The notes under the pieces are model-generated. The model was not told the DNA's origin. It searched no databases and worked only from the letters and a program-made list of their open reading frames with translations. Made by a program: the position numbers and the translations under genes. Shown here piece after piece: positions 1 through 8,948 of a DNA stretch of 64,000 nt. Each line of letters starts with the position of its first letter. The stretch's first letter is position 1. Origin of the DNA: Alteromonas sp. LOR (lineage in GTDB: Bacteria > Pseudomonadota > Gammaproteobacteria > Enterobacterales > Alteromonadaceae); contig NZ_JQFW01000004.1 of assembly GCF_000753865.1 (NCBI RefSeq), positions 1 to 64,000 of the forward strand, read 5' to 3'.

Positions 1-31
1 GAATGCTCATCGGATTTTTGCATCTATAAAA

Positions 32-47
32 GATCGGTCAACCGATC
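32..47. promoter_or_regulatory. Imperfect palindrome at left edge, possible operator
   Basis: GATCGGT and ACCGATC flank a CA centre, giving a 16-bp inverted repeat with only the centre unmatched. A related half site (CTGATCGGC) follows about 20 bases further on. It lies downstream of the convergent end of the MFS gene, so it may belong to the promoter of a gene left of the window. The palindrome is seen directly; the operator role is inference. Confidence 0.3.
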
Positions 48-126
48 GCTAAAATATTTCTTAACTGATCGGCATTAGCCTACAGCCCCTTAATCATACA
101 GTATTGTGATCGTTGGCGAGATAGTA

Positions 127-1452
127 CTATAACCCTCTCGATTCTGCCATTTCCCAGTCTTTTACAATCTTTGTGCTTGTCCACAAGAATACCGCAATTG
201 ACAATGCGTACGGTACAACGAGATAAAGCAGTGCTTGTCTTAATGCTTCCGTCTCACCTAGTGTTGGCACGAGGGCTTGACTGATGATACCGGTTAGCGT
301 TGGTCCGCCACCAAGAGCAATAATGTTAAGCACGAAGAAGAACAAGGCGGTAGACATTGCTCGCACGTTGATAGGTGCTAGCGTCTGCGCCATTGCGAAG
401 CTTGGGCCTAAATAGGAACCACTGGTGAACAAAAGAAGCGCCATCAATCCTACCGATAACCATAAATCTTGTACTTGTAAAGAGATGTAAAACGCGGGTA
501 AACCCACAATAAGCATAATAGCTGGCAACAGAGCATAGGCTTTTTTATTGTGTTTGCCCCATCTATCAGCGATGTAGCCGCCTAACCATACGCCTAGTGC
601 ATAAGCAGTACCGTTAATGATGCCGAAGACTACCAGCAGTTGGGTAATGTCTAATCCAGCAAAGGCACGCACATAGTAATCAATGATCCAGGTCGAAATT
701 GCGTAGTTACCGAAAGAGCCAAAGGAAATACCCAAGGCCATTCCCCACCACGTAGGAATTTTGAGCAACTGCTTCAACGACTTCTTAACGCTTGGCTTAT
801 TAGCACTTTCTGTTTGCGAAGGAGCGGTAACAGAGCGAGTGGGCTCTTTAACCGTAAATTTAAGCAGTAAGGCAAGCAAAACGCCAGGTATGCCTACGCT
901 GTACATAACCGTTCGCCAATCGGCCGAGCCGCCTTGTAAGAAAAACGCCGAGGCAAAAAACGCGAGCATTATGCCAAACGGGATCCCCAGTGAGTAAATA
1001 GACAACGCACCTGCTCGTTTTTCTTTTGGGAACAAGTCAGAGATAATACTGTGCGACGGCGGGCTTCCGCCGGCTTCTCCAATACCTACCCCAATGCGAG
1101 CTATTGCCAACTGAACATAATTGCCTGCAAGCCCTGAAGCTGCCGTAAAACCGCTCCATAGGGTAAGTGAAATGGCAATGATGTTGACCCTGCTATATCG
1201 GTCGGCAAGCCAAGCGATAGGAATTCCCATCACGGTGTACAGCAAAGCAAAGTATATACCTTTGAGCCATCCTAATTGCGCATCATCAAGACCCAAGTCG
1301 GCTTTTATGAAGGGAGAGAGAATACCTATTATCTGACGGTCAATAAAATTGAATGCATAGACAAGTGTGAGAATAAAGAGTACGTAGTTGCGGTAACTTC
1401 GAGATACACCCGCTTCTTGTGCGGGTAAACCTTCAACGCTTGTGTGGGCCAT
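127..1452 (-). CDS. MFS transporter, spinster-like
   Basis: A 441-residue inner-membrane transporter of the major facilitator superfamily with about 12 hydrophobic segments. Visible hallmarks are NFIDRQIIG in the first helix (residues 35-43) and the loop motif GIPIAWLADRYSR (76-88), both typical of the spinster-type branch common in marine gammaproteobacteria and sphingomonads. The substrate cannot be read from the sequence. The ATG start has an AAGGA-type ribosome binding site about 6 nt upstream. It is divergent from the thioesterase gene across about 170 bp, which probably holds both promoters. The family is secure; the cargo is unknown. Confidence 0.88.
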   Translation of the reverse strand: MAHTSVEGLPAQEAGVSRSYRNYVLFILTLVYAFNFIDRQIIGILSPFIKADLGLDDAQLGWLKGIYFALLYTVMGIPIAWLADRYSRVNIIAISLTLWSGFTAASGLAGNYVQLAIARIGVGIGEAGGSPPSHSIISDLFPKEKRAGALSIYSLGIPFGIMLAFFASAFFLQGGSADWRTVMYSVGIPGVLLALLLKFTVKEPTRSVTAPSQTESANKPSVKKSLKQLLKIPTWWGMALGISFGSFGNYAISTWIIDYYVRAFAGLDITQLLVVFGIINGTAYALGVWLGGYIADRWGKHNKKAYALLPAIMLIVGLPAFYISLQVQDLWLSVGLMALLLFTSGSYLGPSFAMAQTLAPINVRAMSTALFFFVLNIIALGGGPTLTGIISQALVPTLGETEALRQALLYLVVPYALSIAVFLWTSTKIVKDWEMAESRGL

Positions 1453-1621
1453 AACAGTCCTTTTAAATGAAGATAGGACAGTCTAGGCATGAGGTAAATT
1501 ATTTGGCAACTAATTGTTACTTATTTGTAAACATAACGAAAATTTGTAACTGAGGCTTTTTGTTCCATACGGCTTAGGGTAGGATATTTAGCCTAAGACT
1601 CATCAGACCAGATAGGCAGTT

Positions 1622-2437
1622 ATGACAGTAGATGAACTGTTAGATATCCCTTCCCTAACCCAAACTTCTGAAAATACCTGGAAGGTAGAAAACCTTGTTA
1701 TTCCGAAAACATGGGGACAAGGTAGAACCGCATTCGGCGGTATTTCGGCAGGCATGTTGTACACCGCGGTAAAGCAACAGATTACCGATGACAGGGTATT
1801 ACGCTCATTCACCACCAACTTTGTTGGACCTCTCATGCTCGACACGCCCTTTTCAATTGAAGTTACCTTGTTGAGAATGGGAAAAAACGTGTCTCAATAC
1901 ACAGCGCACGCAATGCAAGATGGTAAAAGCTGTGTGTTTTCTCAAGCGTGTTTTGGCATTGGCCGAGAATCAGGCATACGGGTTGAAAATACCGAAACGC
2001 ATCAGATGTCTACGCCTAACAAAGCGAAGTTTATTCCTCAAATTCCTAAAATAACGCCGAAGTTTTTACGCTATTTCGATCTAGCGATAGAAGATGGCGG
2101 TATTCCGTTTACTCGCAAGAAAACCAGCATTTATCACGGGTTTATGCGCTTTAAGCAGCCACCAGCGCAAATAACTGACGCTCATATCATCACAATGATC
2201 GATGCTTGGCCACCTACGCTACTGCAAATGATGAAGCTCCCTGCCCCAGCAAGTACCGTAAGCTGGAACTTAGAGTTTATTCATCCGCATAAACCAGTAT
2301 CACCCAGTGATTGGTTTGCCTATAAGGCACATACACGTCAAGCTGCAGATGGGTATGGGCACACAGAGGCAACCATTTGGGACAAAGATAACGAGGTTAT
2401 TGCAATAAGCAGACAGACTGTGGCGGTGTTCGACTAG
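1622..2437 (+). CDS. Acyl-CoA thioesterase family protein (TesB-like double hotdog)
   Basis: A 271-residue protein without signal peptide or membrane segments. The N-terminal half has the hotdog-fold signature around TWGQGRTAFGGISAGML (about 30-46). The C-terminal end (SDWFAYKAHTRQAADGYGH, then IWDKDNEVIAISRQ) matches the second hotdog domain of TesB-like enzymes. Expected activity is hydrolysis of acyl-CoA to free acid and CoA in the cytoplasm; chain-length preference cannot be read. Start is ATG after an AGG-containing site. It is divergent from the MFS transporter, which hints at shared regulation but proves nothing. Confidence 0.8.
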   Translation: MTVDELLDIPSLTQTSENTWKVENLVIPKTWGQGRTAFGGISAGMLYTAVKQQITDDRVLRSFTTNFVGPLMLDTPFSIEVTLLRMGKNVSQYTAHAMQDGKSCVFSQACFGIGRESGIRVENTETHQMSTPNKAKFIPQIPKITPKFLRYFDLAIEDGGIPFTRKKTSIYHGFMRFKQPPAQITDAHIITMIDAWPPTLLQMMKLPAPASTVSWNLEFIHPHKPVSPSDWFAYKAHTRQAADGYGHTEATIWDKDNEVIAISRQTVAVFD

Positions 2438-2490
2438 TCTTTTGGCACCAAGCTTTTTTAACACCTGAGGTTTGGCGCCTGAGATTTAAG

Positions 2491-2509
2491 GGCCAGCGCC
2501 ATGCTGGCC
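2491..2509. terminator. Candidate hairpin terminator between convergent genes
   Basis: GGCCAGC and GCTGGCC form a perfect 7-bp stem with a 5-nt loop in the gap between the convergent thioesterase and HDOD genes. The following bases are only moderately T-rich, so it may act weakly or bidirectionally. Confidence 0.45.
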
Positions 2510-2528
2510 GCTGTTGTTTCTCACAACC

Positions 2529-3374
2529 TCAATAAAGCATAAATGCGTTGGGGTTAAACAACGATATTACTGAAATACACTGAAGATTGGTGATATCTAA
2601 GGCATCCTCCAAGTCGTCTCTTTTCAATGTCAGTTGCTCGTGCAGCTCTGGTTTTAAATTATGATAGCTAGGGTAAATTTCAGGATTGACATTATCCAGT
2701 GACAGAACGTAAGAAAGTTGAAGTATGCGGTTTGAGTCTGATTGCGGCTCATCTTGTACATTATGAATGTTCGCTATTGGCTCTGAAATACTATCTGGTA
2801 TACCCCATTTCTTTATAAGGCCAGCAGACACTTGGCTGTACGTATAGCCTAACACGCCGTACTGAAGTTCAGCAGGTGTAACCTGCTGGCTAAAGTTTAA
2901 ACAGCGCTTGGCGGCATCTGGCAATGTAGACACTACAACAAGCTCGCCGATATTGTGCAGTAATCCTGCAACAAAAAATCGCTCAGGCTCTCTAATCCCT
3001 TTAATTTCAGCAAAATATTTCGCTAGCAATCCGCAGGATACGCTGTGCTCCCAAAATTTATCTAAATCAATAATTTGGGCATCGACTTTGCCGAATGCTT
3101 GACTCACGCCATAGGCTAATGCGAGGTCGTAGGTTGAGCGTGTACCAACCACTTGGACCGCTCTGGTTACCGTATCTATCTTGTTAGGGAATTGATACAG
3201 CGCAGAGTTTGCTACACGCAACAGCTGCGTGGCTAAGGACGGGTCGAAAGCGATAATCTCACTGATGTCATCTATGCTTGACGCTTCATCATCCATACAG
3301 CTTTTCAAGCGTAATACTGAATCTGGCAATACGAATAAGTCTTCGGCGGTCGAAACTAATTCATCTATGTTCAT
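2529..3374 (-). CDS. HDOD domain signal-transduction protein
   Basis: About 281 residues, nearly all one HDOD domain, a metal-site-degenerate relative of HD hydrolases found in bacterial signalling proteins. Seen: the helix SLATQLLRVANSALYQF, the region HSVSCGLLAKYFAEIKG, and AGLLHNIGELV, where canonical HD proteins have HDIG. The HD-to-HN change argues against phosphohydrolase activity. The ATG at 3374 is preferred over an in-frame GTG at 3386 because the GGAG site is far enough away only for the ATG. No output domain is attached, so it may act as an adaptor. Its partner is unknown. Confidence 0.82.
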   Translation of the reverse strand: MNIDELVSTAEDLFVLPDSVLRLKSCMDDEASSIDDISEIIAFDPSLATQLLRVANSALYQFPNKIDTVTRAVQVVGTRSTYDLALAYGVSQAFGKVDAQIIDLDKFWEHSVSCGLLAKYFAEIKGIREPERFFVAGLLHNIGELVVVSTLPDAAKRCLNFSQQVTPAELQYGVLGYTYSQVSAGLIKKWGIPDSISEPIANIHNVQDEPQSDSNRILQLSYVLSLDNVNPEIYPSYHNLKPELHEQLTLKRDDLEDALDITNLQCISVISLFNPNAFMLY

Positions 3375-3821
3375 GTGTGCACTCACTCCAATGCAACCAA
3401 TGTGGTGTTTGTGTTGTTAGAGAGGTCCGATTCTCGGTCAATACTGTAGGTATAGGCGTATTTATCTTGCTGGTCAACAGACGCCGCATCATCAAAAAGT
3501 ATGATTTCTTTTTATATCAAAAGCTTAAAATTACAAAAATAGACTAAAAGATAAAGCGCTCTGCTAAATAAGTTAATACCTTTCACAGACTTAGCAAAGC
3601 GTATTGCGTTCATTATAGCGCTGTACGAGCTTAAATACTTTCCAATCCTCTTTGATTAATACTTTTTTATAAAAAGAAGCGTTTTCCCCTACTCTTTTTG
3701 TTCAACCCACTTTGATGCAGCAGTGACGAGCTTATACGCCTCGTTCAGCCCTGTAATTCTCAACATCACCTGATTGTTTTGGTATAGTCCGCGCACATTC
3801 GTTGTAAGAAGAAATTTTAAT
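3375..3821. other. Intergenic region, no gene recognised
   Basis: About 450 AT-rich bases between the divergent HDOD and glycosyltransferase genes. Open frames here are short and lack convincing starts. It presumably carries both promoters, but no operator or RNA was recognised. Confidence 0.5.
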
Positions 3822-5153
3822 ATGCTTAACATAGTGGTGATTGGTTACGTATGGCCTGAGCCTAATTCGTCTGCTGCGGGGCAGAACATGCTTTCGTTGA
3901 TAAGACAACATTGCGACGCTGGCAATAAAGTAACCTTTCTTACCGCTGCTGCCGACAGTATTCACAAGGCTGATCTGGCAAAACTTGATGTTACAAGCGA
4001 GGCGATTGCCCTTAACTGCAGCAGTTTCGATGAACGTATTCGTGAAATAAGCCCAGACGTGGTTATCTTTGACCGCTACATGACAGAAGAACAATTTTCC
4101 TGGCGGGTAAAAGACGCATGCCCACATGCATTGAGAGTGTTGAATACGGAAGACTTACATAGCCTTCGACAGGCGCGTCACGATGCGGTAAAAAGCTCAG
4201 GTGACGCATCTAATGCACAGCTCAACACTGAGCTAGCGCTACGAGAAATTGCCTCTATTTTGCGTAGCGACTTAACGTTGGTTATTTCACAATATGAAAA
4301 GCAATTGCTGGAAAACCACTACAACGTGCCGCGTGCTCAACTTCGATTACATCCCCTTTTTGTTGAGGACGCATCCACAAGCACATTAGACTACTCACAG
4401 CGTCAACACTTTGTGCACATTGGTAACTTTCGTCATGCGCCAAATTGGGACGCTGTGCTGCAGTTAAAGCAGCATATTTGGCCAGCTATTCGCAAAAGAA
4501 TTCCTGATGCCCAACTACACATTTACGGCGCCTATCTGCCGAAGAAAGCCTCTCAACTACACAACGTTGCACAAGGGTTTATTGTAAAAGGCTGGGCAGA
4601 TAATGCAGAGGAAGTGATTTCAAGCGCTCGCGTCCTCATCGCTCCCATTCGATTTGGCGCAGGTATTAAAGGAAAACTGCTTGATGCCATGCGTACACAC
4701 ACCCCCAGCGTGACTACTTGGCTAGGCTCCGAAGGTATAAGCTCGGAAGGTATAAGCTCAGAAGATATAAGCTCGGAAGATAAAAGCTCAAAAGGCGATT
4801 TGCTAGATACACACACCAAGAACGAAAAAGAAGTAACGCCAATATCTACCCAGTGGCCGGGCGCTATTTGCTCACCCATTATGGATAAGACTGCTGTCGA
4901 TAACTTTGTTGAGCATGCAGTATCACTTTATCAAAACGAAGCAAAGTGGCAGAAAGCGAGCTTGCAGTGCGAAGAGATGCTTAAGGCTTACAGAGCACAG
5001 GCTGACGACATGACGCTACCTGAACAGCTGCAGTTGCTATTCAACGGGCTAAAAACCCATCGAGAATCGCTCTTTTTACAAAGCTTGCTGTGGCACCAGA
5101 GTTTGAATGCGACAAAGTATATGTCGCAGTGGATAGAAGAAAAGAATAAATAG
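3822..5153 (+). CDS. Glycosyltransferase, GT4-like (GT-B fold)
   Basis: A 443-residue cytoplasmic protein. The N-terminus (IVVIGYVWPEPNSSAAGQ) is the first GT-B strand and loop. The C-terminal half carries a donor-site motif RFGAGIKGKLLDAM (about 277-290), typical of family 4 glycosyltransferases acting on nucleotide sugars. Acceptor and sugar are unknown and no polysaccharide cluster surrounds it. The ATG at 3822 follows an AAGAAG site and begins exactly at the fold; the frame extends 16 codons upstream without family similarity. Right after the donor motif lies a run of pentapeptide repeats (SSEGI, SSEDI) from a 15-bp tandem repeat, probably a surface loop. Confidence 0.8.
   Translation: MLNIVVIGYVWPEPNSSAAGQNMLSLIRQHCDAGNKVTFLTAAADSIHKADLAKLDVTSEAIALNCSSFDERIREISPDVVIFDRYMTEEQFSWRVKDACPHALRVLNTEDLHSLRQARHDAVKSSGDASNAQLNTELALREIASILRSDLTLVISQYEKQLLENHYNVPRAQLRLHPLFVEDASTSTLDYSQRQHFVHIGNFRHAPNWDAVLQLKQHIWPAIRKRIPDAQLHIYGAYLPKKASQLHNVAQGFIVKGWADNAEEVISSARVLIAPIRFGAGIKGKLLDAMRTHTPSVTTWLGSEGISSEGISSEDISSEDKSSKGDLLDTHTKNEKEVTPISTQWPGAICSPIMDKTAVDNFVEHAVSLYQNEAKWQKASLQCEEMLKAYRAQADDMTLPEQLQLLFNGLKTHRESLFLQSLLWHQSLNATKYMSQWIEEKNK
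4726..4800 (+). repeat. 15-bp in-frame tandem repeat, 5 units
   Basis: Five consecutive 15-base units of the form GCTCNGAAGRTATAA within the glycosyltransferase gene. The first two differ at one position and the later ones drift. They encode serine- and glutamate-rich pentapeptides. Confidence 0.9.
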
Positions 5154-5215
5154 CGGGCTATAGCGTAAAGGCCTAGATTAAAGAGATTAAAAAGAATAAA
5201 AGAGGGTTAAGGGAT

Positions 5216-5662
5216 TTAAAGCTCTTTTAATTGGTGCACCACTGATTTTATTCCGTTTCCTCGAGACTCGCTCATGTAACGCTGCAGCTGGCACTCATTT
5301 AAGTAAGCCCCAAAATCAAAATTAGCGCGCTCTTGGTGTTCTAAACTATTGGCTTTTTCAAGCAGAACCGCGAGCACGCCTCGAATGACTTTACTGGGTG
5401 AATAGGCGACAAATTTGGTGTTGAGCCCAGCGCGCTCACTGCTCTCCCTGCTCTCCCTGCTCTCGCTGTTCTCAGTATCAAGTAACGCCAACCACACCGG
5501 GCTCTCACAGCCCTCTACTGAGTTAGCATCGCGCTGCAAATGCTCAGGCATTGCCGGTAATTTTTTACCTGCAAGCATTATGGTTCGAGTAAACTCATCC
5601 CAACTTTTAGCCTGTGATAGCTGCTGTGCAAGAGGAAGTAATTGCATATTCGCCAGTGTCAT
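5216..5662 (-). CDS. SufE/CsdE-family sulfur acceptor protein
   Basis: A 148-residue SufE-fold protein that accepts persulfide sulfur from a cysteine desulfurase (SufS or CsdA) for Fe-S cluster assembly or sulfur transfer. The catalytic cysteine is Cys52 in SVEGCESPVW, at the family position. The C-terminus (LQRYMSESRGNGIKSVV) also matches. No desulfurase or suf operon is nearby, so CsdE-like versus SufE-like remains open. An insertion of SRE/SSE-type tripeptides after residue 60 comes from a 9-bp tandem repeat. Confidence 0.82.
   Translation of the reverse strand: MTLANMQLLPLAQQLSQAKSWDEFTRTIMLAGKKLPAMPEHLQRDANSVEGCESPVWLALLDTENSESRESRESSERAGLNTKFVAYSPSKVIRGVLAVLLEKANSLEHQERANFDFGAYLNECQLQRYMSESRGNGIKSVVHQLKEL
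5435..5479. repeat. 9-bp tandem repeat inside sufE-like gene
   Basis: Units CTCACTGCT, CTCCCTGCT (twice), CTCGCTGTT and CTCAGTATC follow each other on the plus strand. Read on the minus strand they give in-frame Ser-Arg-Glu-type tripeptides. Confidence 0.85.
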
Positions 5663-5692
5663 TTCTTTAAACCCGCTTCACTGTTTAGTTAA

Positions 5693-6145
5693 CTACTTAC
5701 TTTCGTCATCACCGAGCTCTGAAGTTTTATCCTCACTTGGCTGATCATTTAGCTCTGAGCCTAGTTCTTCACTCAGCTCTGACGCCGTCATCACCAAGTT
5801 TTCTACGTCGCTTTGCGTTGGAAACATAACCAGTTCAACGCCATTTGTTTCCAGACCAGGCAGCCATGTAGATACAAATTCGTTTAACGGCCTGCTAACA
5901 CACATACCGTCAAGGCCATTTGACGTAACAAAGGCATTCGCCAAGTCGCGATGGGGGAAAATAGGAAGACGCACTGCACCATCATCTTCAAGCATCACGA
6001 AACCTTCAGAGCCTTGTACTAACCACACCTCTTTGGCTTTACTCACATAACTGATAACCAACATCTGTCTTTCTTCTGCAGACAACTTCATTGCTTGGTC
6101 TATTACTGTATCACTTAATTTTTCACTAATAGTATTTGGAAACAC
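5693..6145 (-). CDS. DUF2750 domain protein
   Basis: A small soluble protein of unknown function. The conserved core runs from LSAEERQM through VWLVQGSEGFVMLEDDG and LPIFPHRDLA to FVSTWLPGLE and VMFPT, matching DUF2750. An acidic low-complexity tail (SEELGSELNDQPSEDK) follows. The frame stays open to an ATG at 6253, but I prefer the GTG at 6145: a promoter-like TTGCAC-16 bp-TATACT lies inside the upstream part, and the family has about 18-20 residues before the LSAEER motif. An ATG at 6091 is also possible. No ribosome site decides it. Confidence 0.6.
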   Translation of the reverse strand: MFPNTISEKLSDTVIDQAMKLSAEERQMLVISYVSKAKEVWLVQGSEGFVMLEDDGAVRLPIFPHRDLANAFVTSNGLDGMCVSRPLNEFVSTWLPGLETNGVELVMFPTQSDVENLVMTASELSEELGSELNDQPSEDKTSELGDDESK

Positions 6146-6412
6146 GGCGGTTCTCGTCTTAAAATTTTCGGCAAGTATACCTGTGCCAGTTGTGTGTGCA
6201 ACGGCAATTAGACCAATGTTGAGATGCCGCTTTTCAAACGTCTGTGATACCATTTACACGTGGTCTATTTATGACAGCATTTACGGCGTTTTACCAAATC
6301 GTTTTGTTTGTCTCTAGTCAGGTATCTTTAACGTGCTTTTAAGTGTTATCCGAGTCTAAATAAATTGCCCAGAACACATACAAATGATGAGACAGGACAA
6401 AAGATTACCTCC

Positions 6413-7105
6413 ATGCACAAACTATTTACGGCGTTAAAACAAGATACCCTCGATAAACACACCACATTAGAAGAAACGCCCCCTTTTTCGGTATTTCACA
6501 ACCTATCCGAGTTTAATATTTCAACGTATAGCGATGTTCTTAGCGTAATGTCAGTATTTCATAGCACGACATCGTCTCATGTTTCAAAAGCGCTAAACGA
6601 AACACCGAGTCTTAATAGGCTTGCAGAGATGTTAAACACTGATGAAGTTTCTGCTGCACTACATCGCGATACCAACGCATTGCATTGTAATTTTGCCAAA
6701 AGCTTTGATACTGAGACAAACGCTGATACTCAGACAAACGTTGAGACTCAGGCACTAACTAGCCAAAACCTAGATAGTCAGACAGTCAATGCGCTTGAGA
6801 ACCAACTCAGCTTTAGCGGGCAAAACTCAGCGGCTATCGCAGCTATATATGTGTGGCTAGGCTCTTCCATGGGAGCCAACATGATTAGCAGACGTCTTGA
6901 AAAGCTCAATAACGATATTCCAACAGCGTATTATTCAGCAATGGCAGGATGCGCTAAAGCGTGGGTCCCGTTTAAGCAAACCGCTGAACATATATTGGCT
7001 GAATTAAAGCTTGATGATGACAAGGGTATTCGAGATATTGTGGAAGATGCAAACTCGTGGTTTTCATTTTTAATCTCCCTAGGCAAGGCCCAGACAGGTA
7101 AGTAA
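6413..7105 (+). CDS. Biliverdin-producing heme oxygenase
   Basis: A 230-residue protein of the heme oxygenase family, which cleaves heme to biliverdin, CO and iron. His16 in DTLDKHTTLEE is the expected proximal heme ligand. YVWLGSSMGANMISRRL matches the distal helix with its glycine-rich GSxxG kink. ATG at 6413 is chosen because the family begins just before the proximal helix; a TTG 16 codons upstream is in frame. No phytochrome gene adjoins it, so iron acquisition or heme turnover is more likely than chromophore supply. A threonine/glutamine-rich insertion in the middle comes from 18-bp repeats. Confidence 0.78.
   Translation: MHKLFTALKQDTLDKHTTLEETPPFSVFHNLSEFNISTYSDVLSVMSVFHSTTSSHVSKALNETPSLNRLAEMLNTDEVSAALHRDTNALHCNFAKSFDTETNADTQTNVETQALTSQNLDSQTVNALENQLSFSGQNSAAIAAIYVWLGSSMGANMISRRLEKLNNDIPTAYYSAMAGCAKAWVPFKQTAEHILAELKLDDDKGIRDIVEDANSWFSFLISLGKAQTGK
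6707..6760 (+). repeat. 18-bp in-frame repeat in heme oxygenase gene
   Basis: Three 18-base units: GATACTGAGACAAACGCT, GATACTCAGACAAACGTT and a diverged GAGACTCAGGCACTAACT. They encode DTETNA, DTQTNV and ETQALT. Confidence 0.8.
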
Positions 7106-7302
7106 GCCCTGAATCCCTCTTTTTATTCTCCAACGTATAAATTATCTTAATCAACCCTCTCTGCTTGTTGGTATATTATTCTTTAAGAATTTATAAATAG
7201 CGGCAAGCGCCGAACAATAGCGCCAATATGCAACAAGCCCGTTAAGCGTGTCGCAAGTTTCTGGTATTCTAAGCCCATCATTGAATTGTTAGAAAAGAAA
7301 AT

Positions 7303-8109
7303 ATGAAAGTTGTATCGTTTAACATAAATGGGATCCGTGCCCGTCTTCATCAGCTGCAAGCATTAATAGATGCTCACCAACCCGACGTTATTGGTTTGCA
7401 GGAAATAAAGGTTCACGATGAACAGTTTCCTGTGAAAGCTGTTGAGGACATGGGGTATGAGGTCTTTTTTCACGGCCAAAAAAGCCATTATGGTGTGGCC
7501 TTCTTAGCGAAAAAATCGCCAACGGCTGTCATCAAGGGCTTCCCTACAGACGATGAAGATGCCCAACGCCGCATGATAATTCTCAAAACCACCGACGATG
7601 CAGGCGACCCCGTTACCATTTTGAACGGATACTTTCCGCAGGGTGAGAATCAAAAGCACGAAACCAAATACCCCGCTAAGAAAAAATATTATCAAGATTT
7701 AATGACCTACCTTAACGACAACCATACGCCTGACGAGAAAGTGATTGTTATGGGAGACGTTAACGTGTCGCACACCGATTTAGACATTGGTATTGGCGAA
7801 GAAAACAAAAAGCGCTGGTTAAGAACGGGAAAATGTAGCTTCCTACCAGAAGAGCGTGAGTGGCTAAATACACTTATGTCTTGGGGTTTTGAGGACAGTT
7901 ACCGAAGCCTAAACCCACAAAGAGACGATGAGTATTCGTGGTTCGACTACCGCTCTAAAGGGTTTAACGATAACCGCGGCTTGCGAATAGATTTGATCCT
8001 TGCTACGCCATCGTTACACAGCGCGCTTAAAGACGCAGGTATAGATTACGAATTACGGGGAATTGAAAAGCCCTCTGATCACGCCCCCATTTGGGCAACG
8101 TATGAGTAA
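7303..8109 (+). CDS. xth: Exodeoxyribonuclease III
   Basis: A 268-residue AP endonuclease/3'-5' exonuclease of the ExoIII type in base excision repair. The EEP-fold catalytic residues are visible: Asn7 in [12 protein letters not shown], Glu34 in IGLQEIKV, the [13 protein letters not shown] stretch carrying the active-site Asp and Asn, and the terminal SDHAPIW with the catalytic histidine. Length is that of E. coli XthA. ATG follows an AAAAGAAA-type weak ribosome site. The next gene (ECF-like permease) lies 90 bp downstream in the same direction but is functionally unrelated. Confidence 0.93.
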   Translation: MKVVSFNINGIRARLHQLQALIDAHQPDVIGLQEIKVHDEQFPVKAVEDMGYEVFFHGQKSHYGVAFLAKKSPTAVIKGFPTDDEDAQRRMIILKTTDDAGDPVTILNGYFPQGENQKHETKYPAKKKYYQDLMTYLNDNHTPDEKVIVMGDVNVSHTDLDIGIGEENKKRWLRTGKCSFLPEEREWLNTLMSWGFEDSYRSLNPQRDDEYSWFDYRSKGFNDNRGLRIDLILATPSLHSALKDAGIDYELRGIEKPSDHAPIWATYE

Positions 8110-8198
8110 ATTAGTGACTCATACTCATTGGTAAACGTTAAACGCTCTTAAGTGCACAAACGCGTAGCGCTTAGATAACATTACACGCAGGAGAAACA

Positions 8199-8840
8199 GT
8201 GAGTACATTGCAAACGTTGGCGATGGTTGTTTACGGGCTTTTTGTTTTAGGCTCGCTTAAAAATATAGACCTCGTTCATTTCGCAAAGACTAAACATCAG
8301 CAACATCTGGTGTTTGGTACTGCTGCTGCACTTTTTGTGCTGTGGTTGCTAAAGGCAGGTATCTTTGAAGGGTTAGACGTACACTTCCTTGGCCTGTCTG
8401 TACTCACGCTCATGCTCGGCTTTCGCTACGCGGTTATTTCATCTTTTATTGCACTTATTGGCGCTCACATCATTGGATACGCAACCTGGCAGAGTTTTGG
8501 GGTAAATGGCCTGCTCGGCACCGTACTTCCCATCGCCGTTACGTACTTTTTCTTTATGCTGTCGTTTCACCGTATTCCAAGGCAGCTCTTTGTTTACATA
8601 TTTGTATGCGCTTTTTTCCCAGCCGCAGTGGGTATTGCGCTAAAAACCTTTGCCTTAGGCGGTTATTTCTTTATTGAAGGCGTCTACTCCTGGGATATTG
8701 TTTTCTCAAACTACGTGGTGCTTATTCCACTGCTTATTTTTCCTGAGGCATTGCTTAACGGCATGGCAATTACTTTACTTGTTATTTATCAGCCCACATG
8801 GGTTTATACCTTCCACGATAAGTTTTACCTCGATAACTGA
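8199..8840 (+). CDS. CbiM-like ECF transporter permease-family membrane protein
   Basis: A 213-residue integral membrane protein with about six or seven hydrophobic segments. It ends in FPEALLNGMAITLLVIYQPTWV, characteristic of the CbiM/COG3235 proteins annotated as energy-coupling factor permeases (cobalt/nickel-type substrate components). No ATPase or T-component gene is nearby, so transport activity is unproven. Start is GTG at 8199, supported by AGGAG six to seven bases upstream. Confidence 0.7.
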   Translation: MSTLQTLAMVVYGLFVLGSLKNIDLVHFAKTKHQQHLVFGTAAALFVLWLLKAGIFEGLDVHFLGLSVLTLMLGFRYAVISSFIALIGAHIIGYATWQSFGVNGLLGTVLPIAVTYFFFMLSFHRIPRQLFVYIFVCAFFPAAVGIALKTFALGGYFFIEGVYSWDIVFSNYVVLIPLLIFPEALLNGMAITLLVIYQPTWVYTFHDKFYLDN

Positions 8841-8948
8841 GAATAGATAAACATGCTCTGGCAGCCGAATATCTATAACTAATTGTTAATGAGATTTTAA
8901 TTATTTTTAATCTACACTATGTCTAACAGCCATTAAGTAGTTAATTTT

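Noticed and set aside
3732-4127. 131-residue minus-strand frame over the glycosyltransferase start
   Set aside because: Lies antisense to a recognisable gene, has no family resemblance and no ribosome site.
6146-6253. Extra N-terminal 36 residues of the DUF2750 gene
   Set aside because: A promoter-like TATACT lies inside this part and the family starts later; kept only as an alternative.
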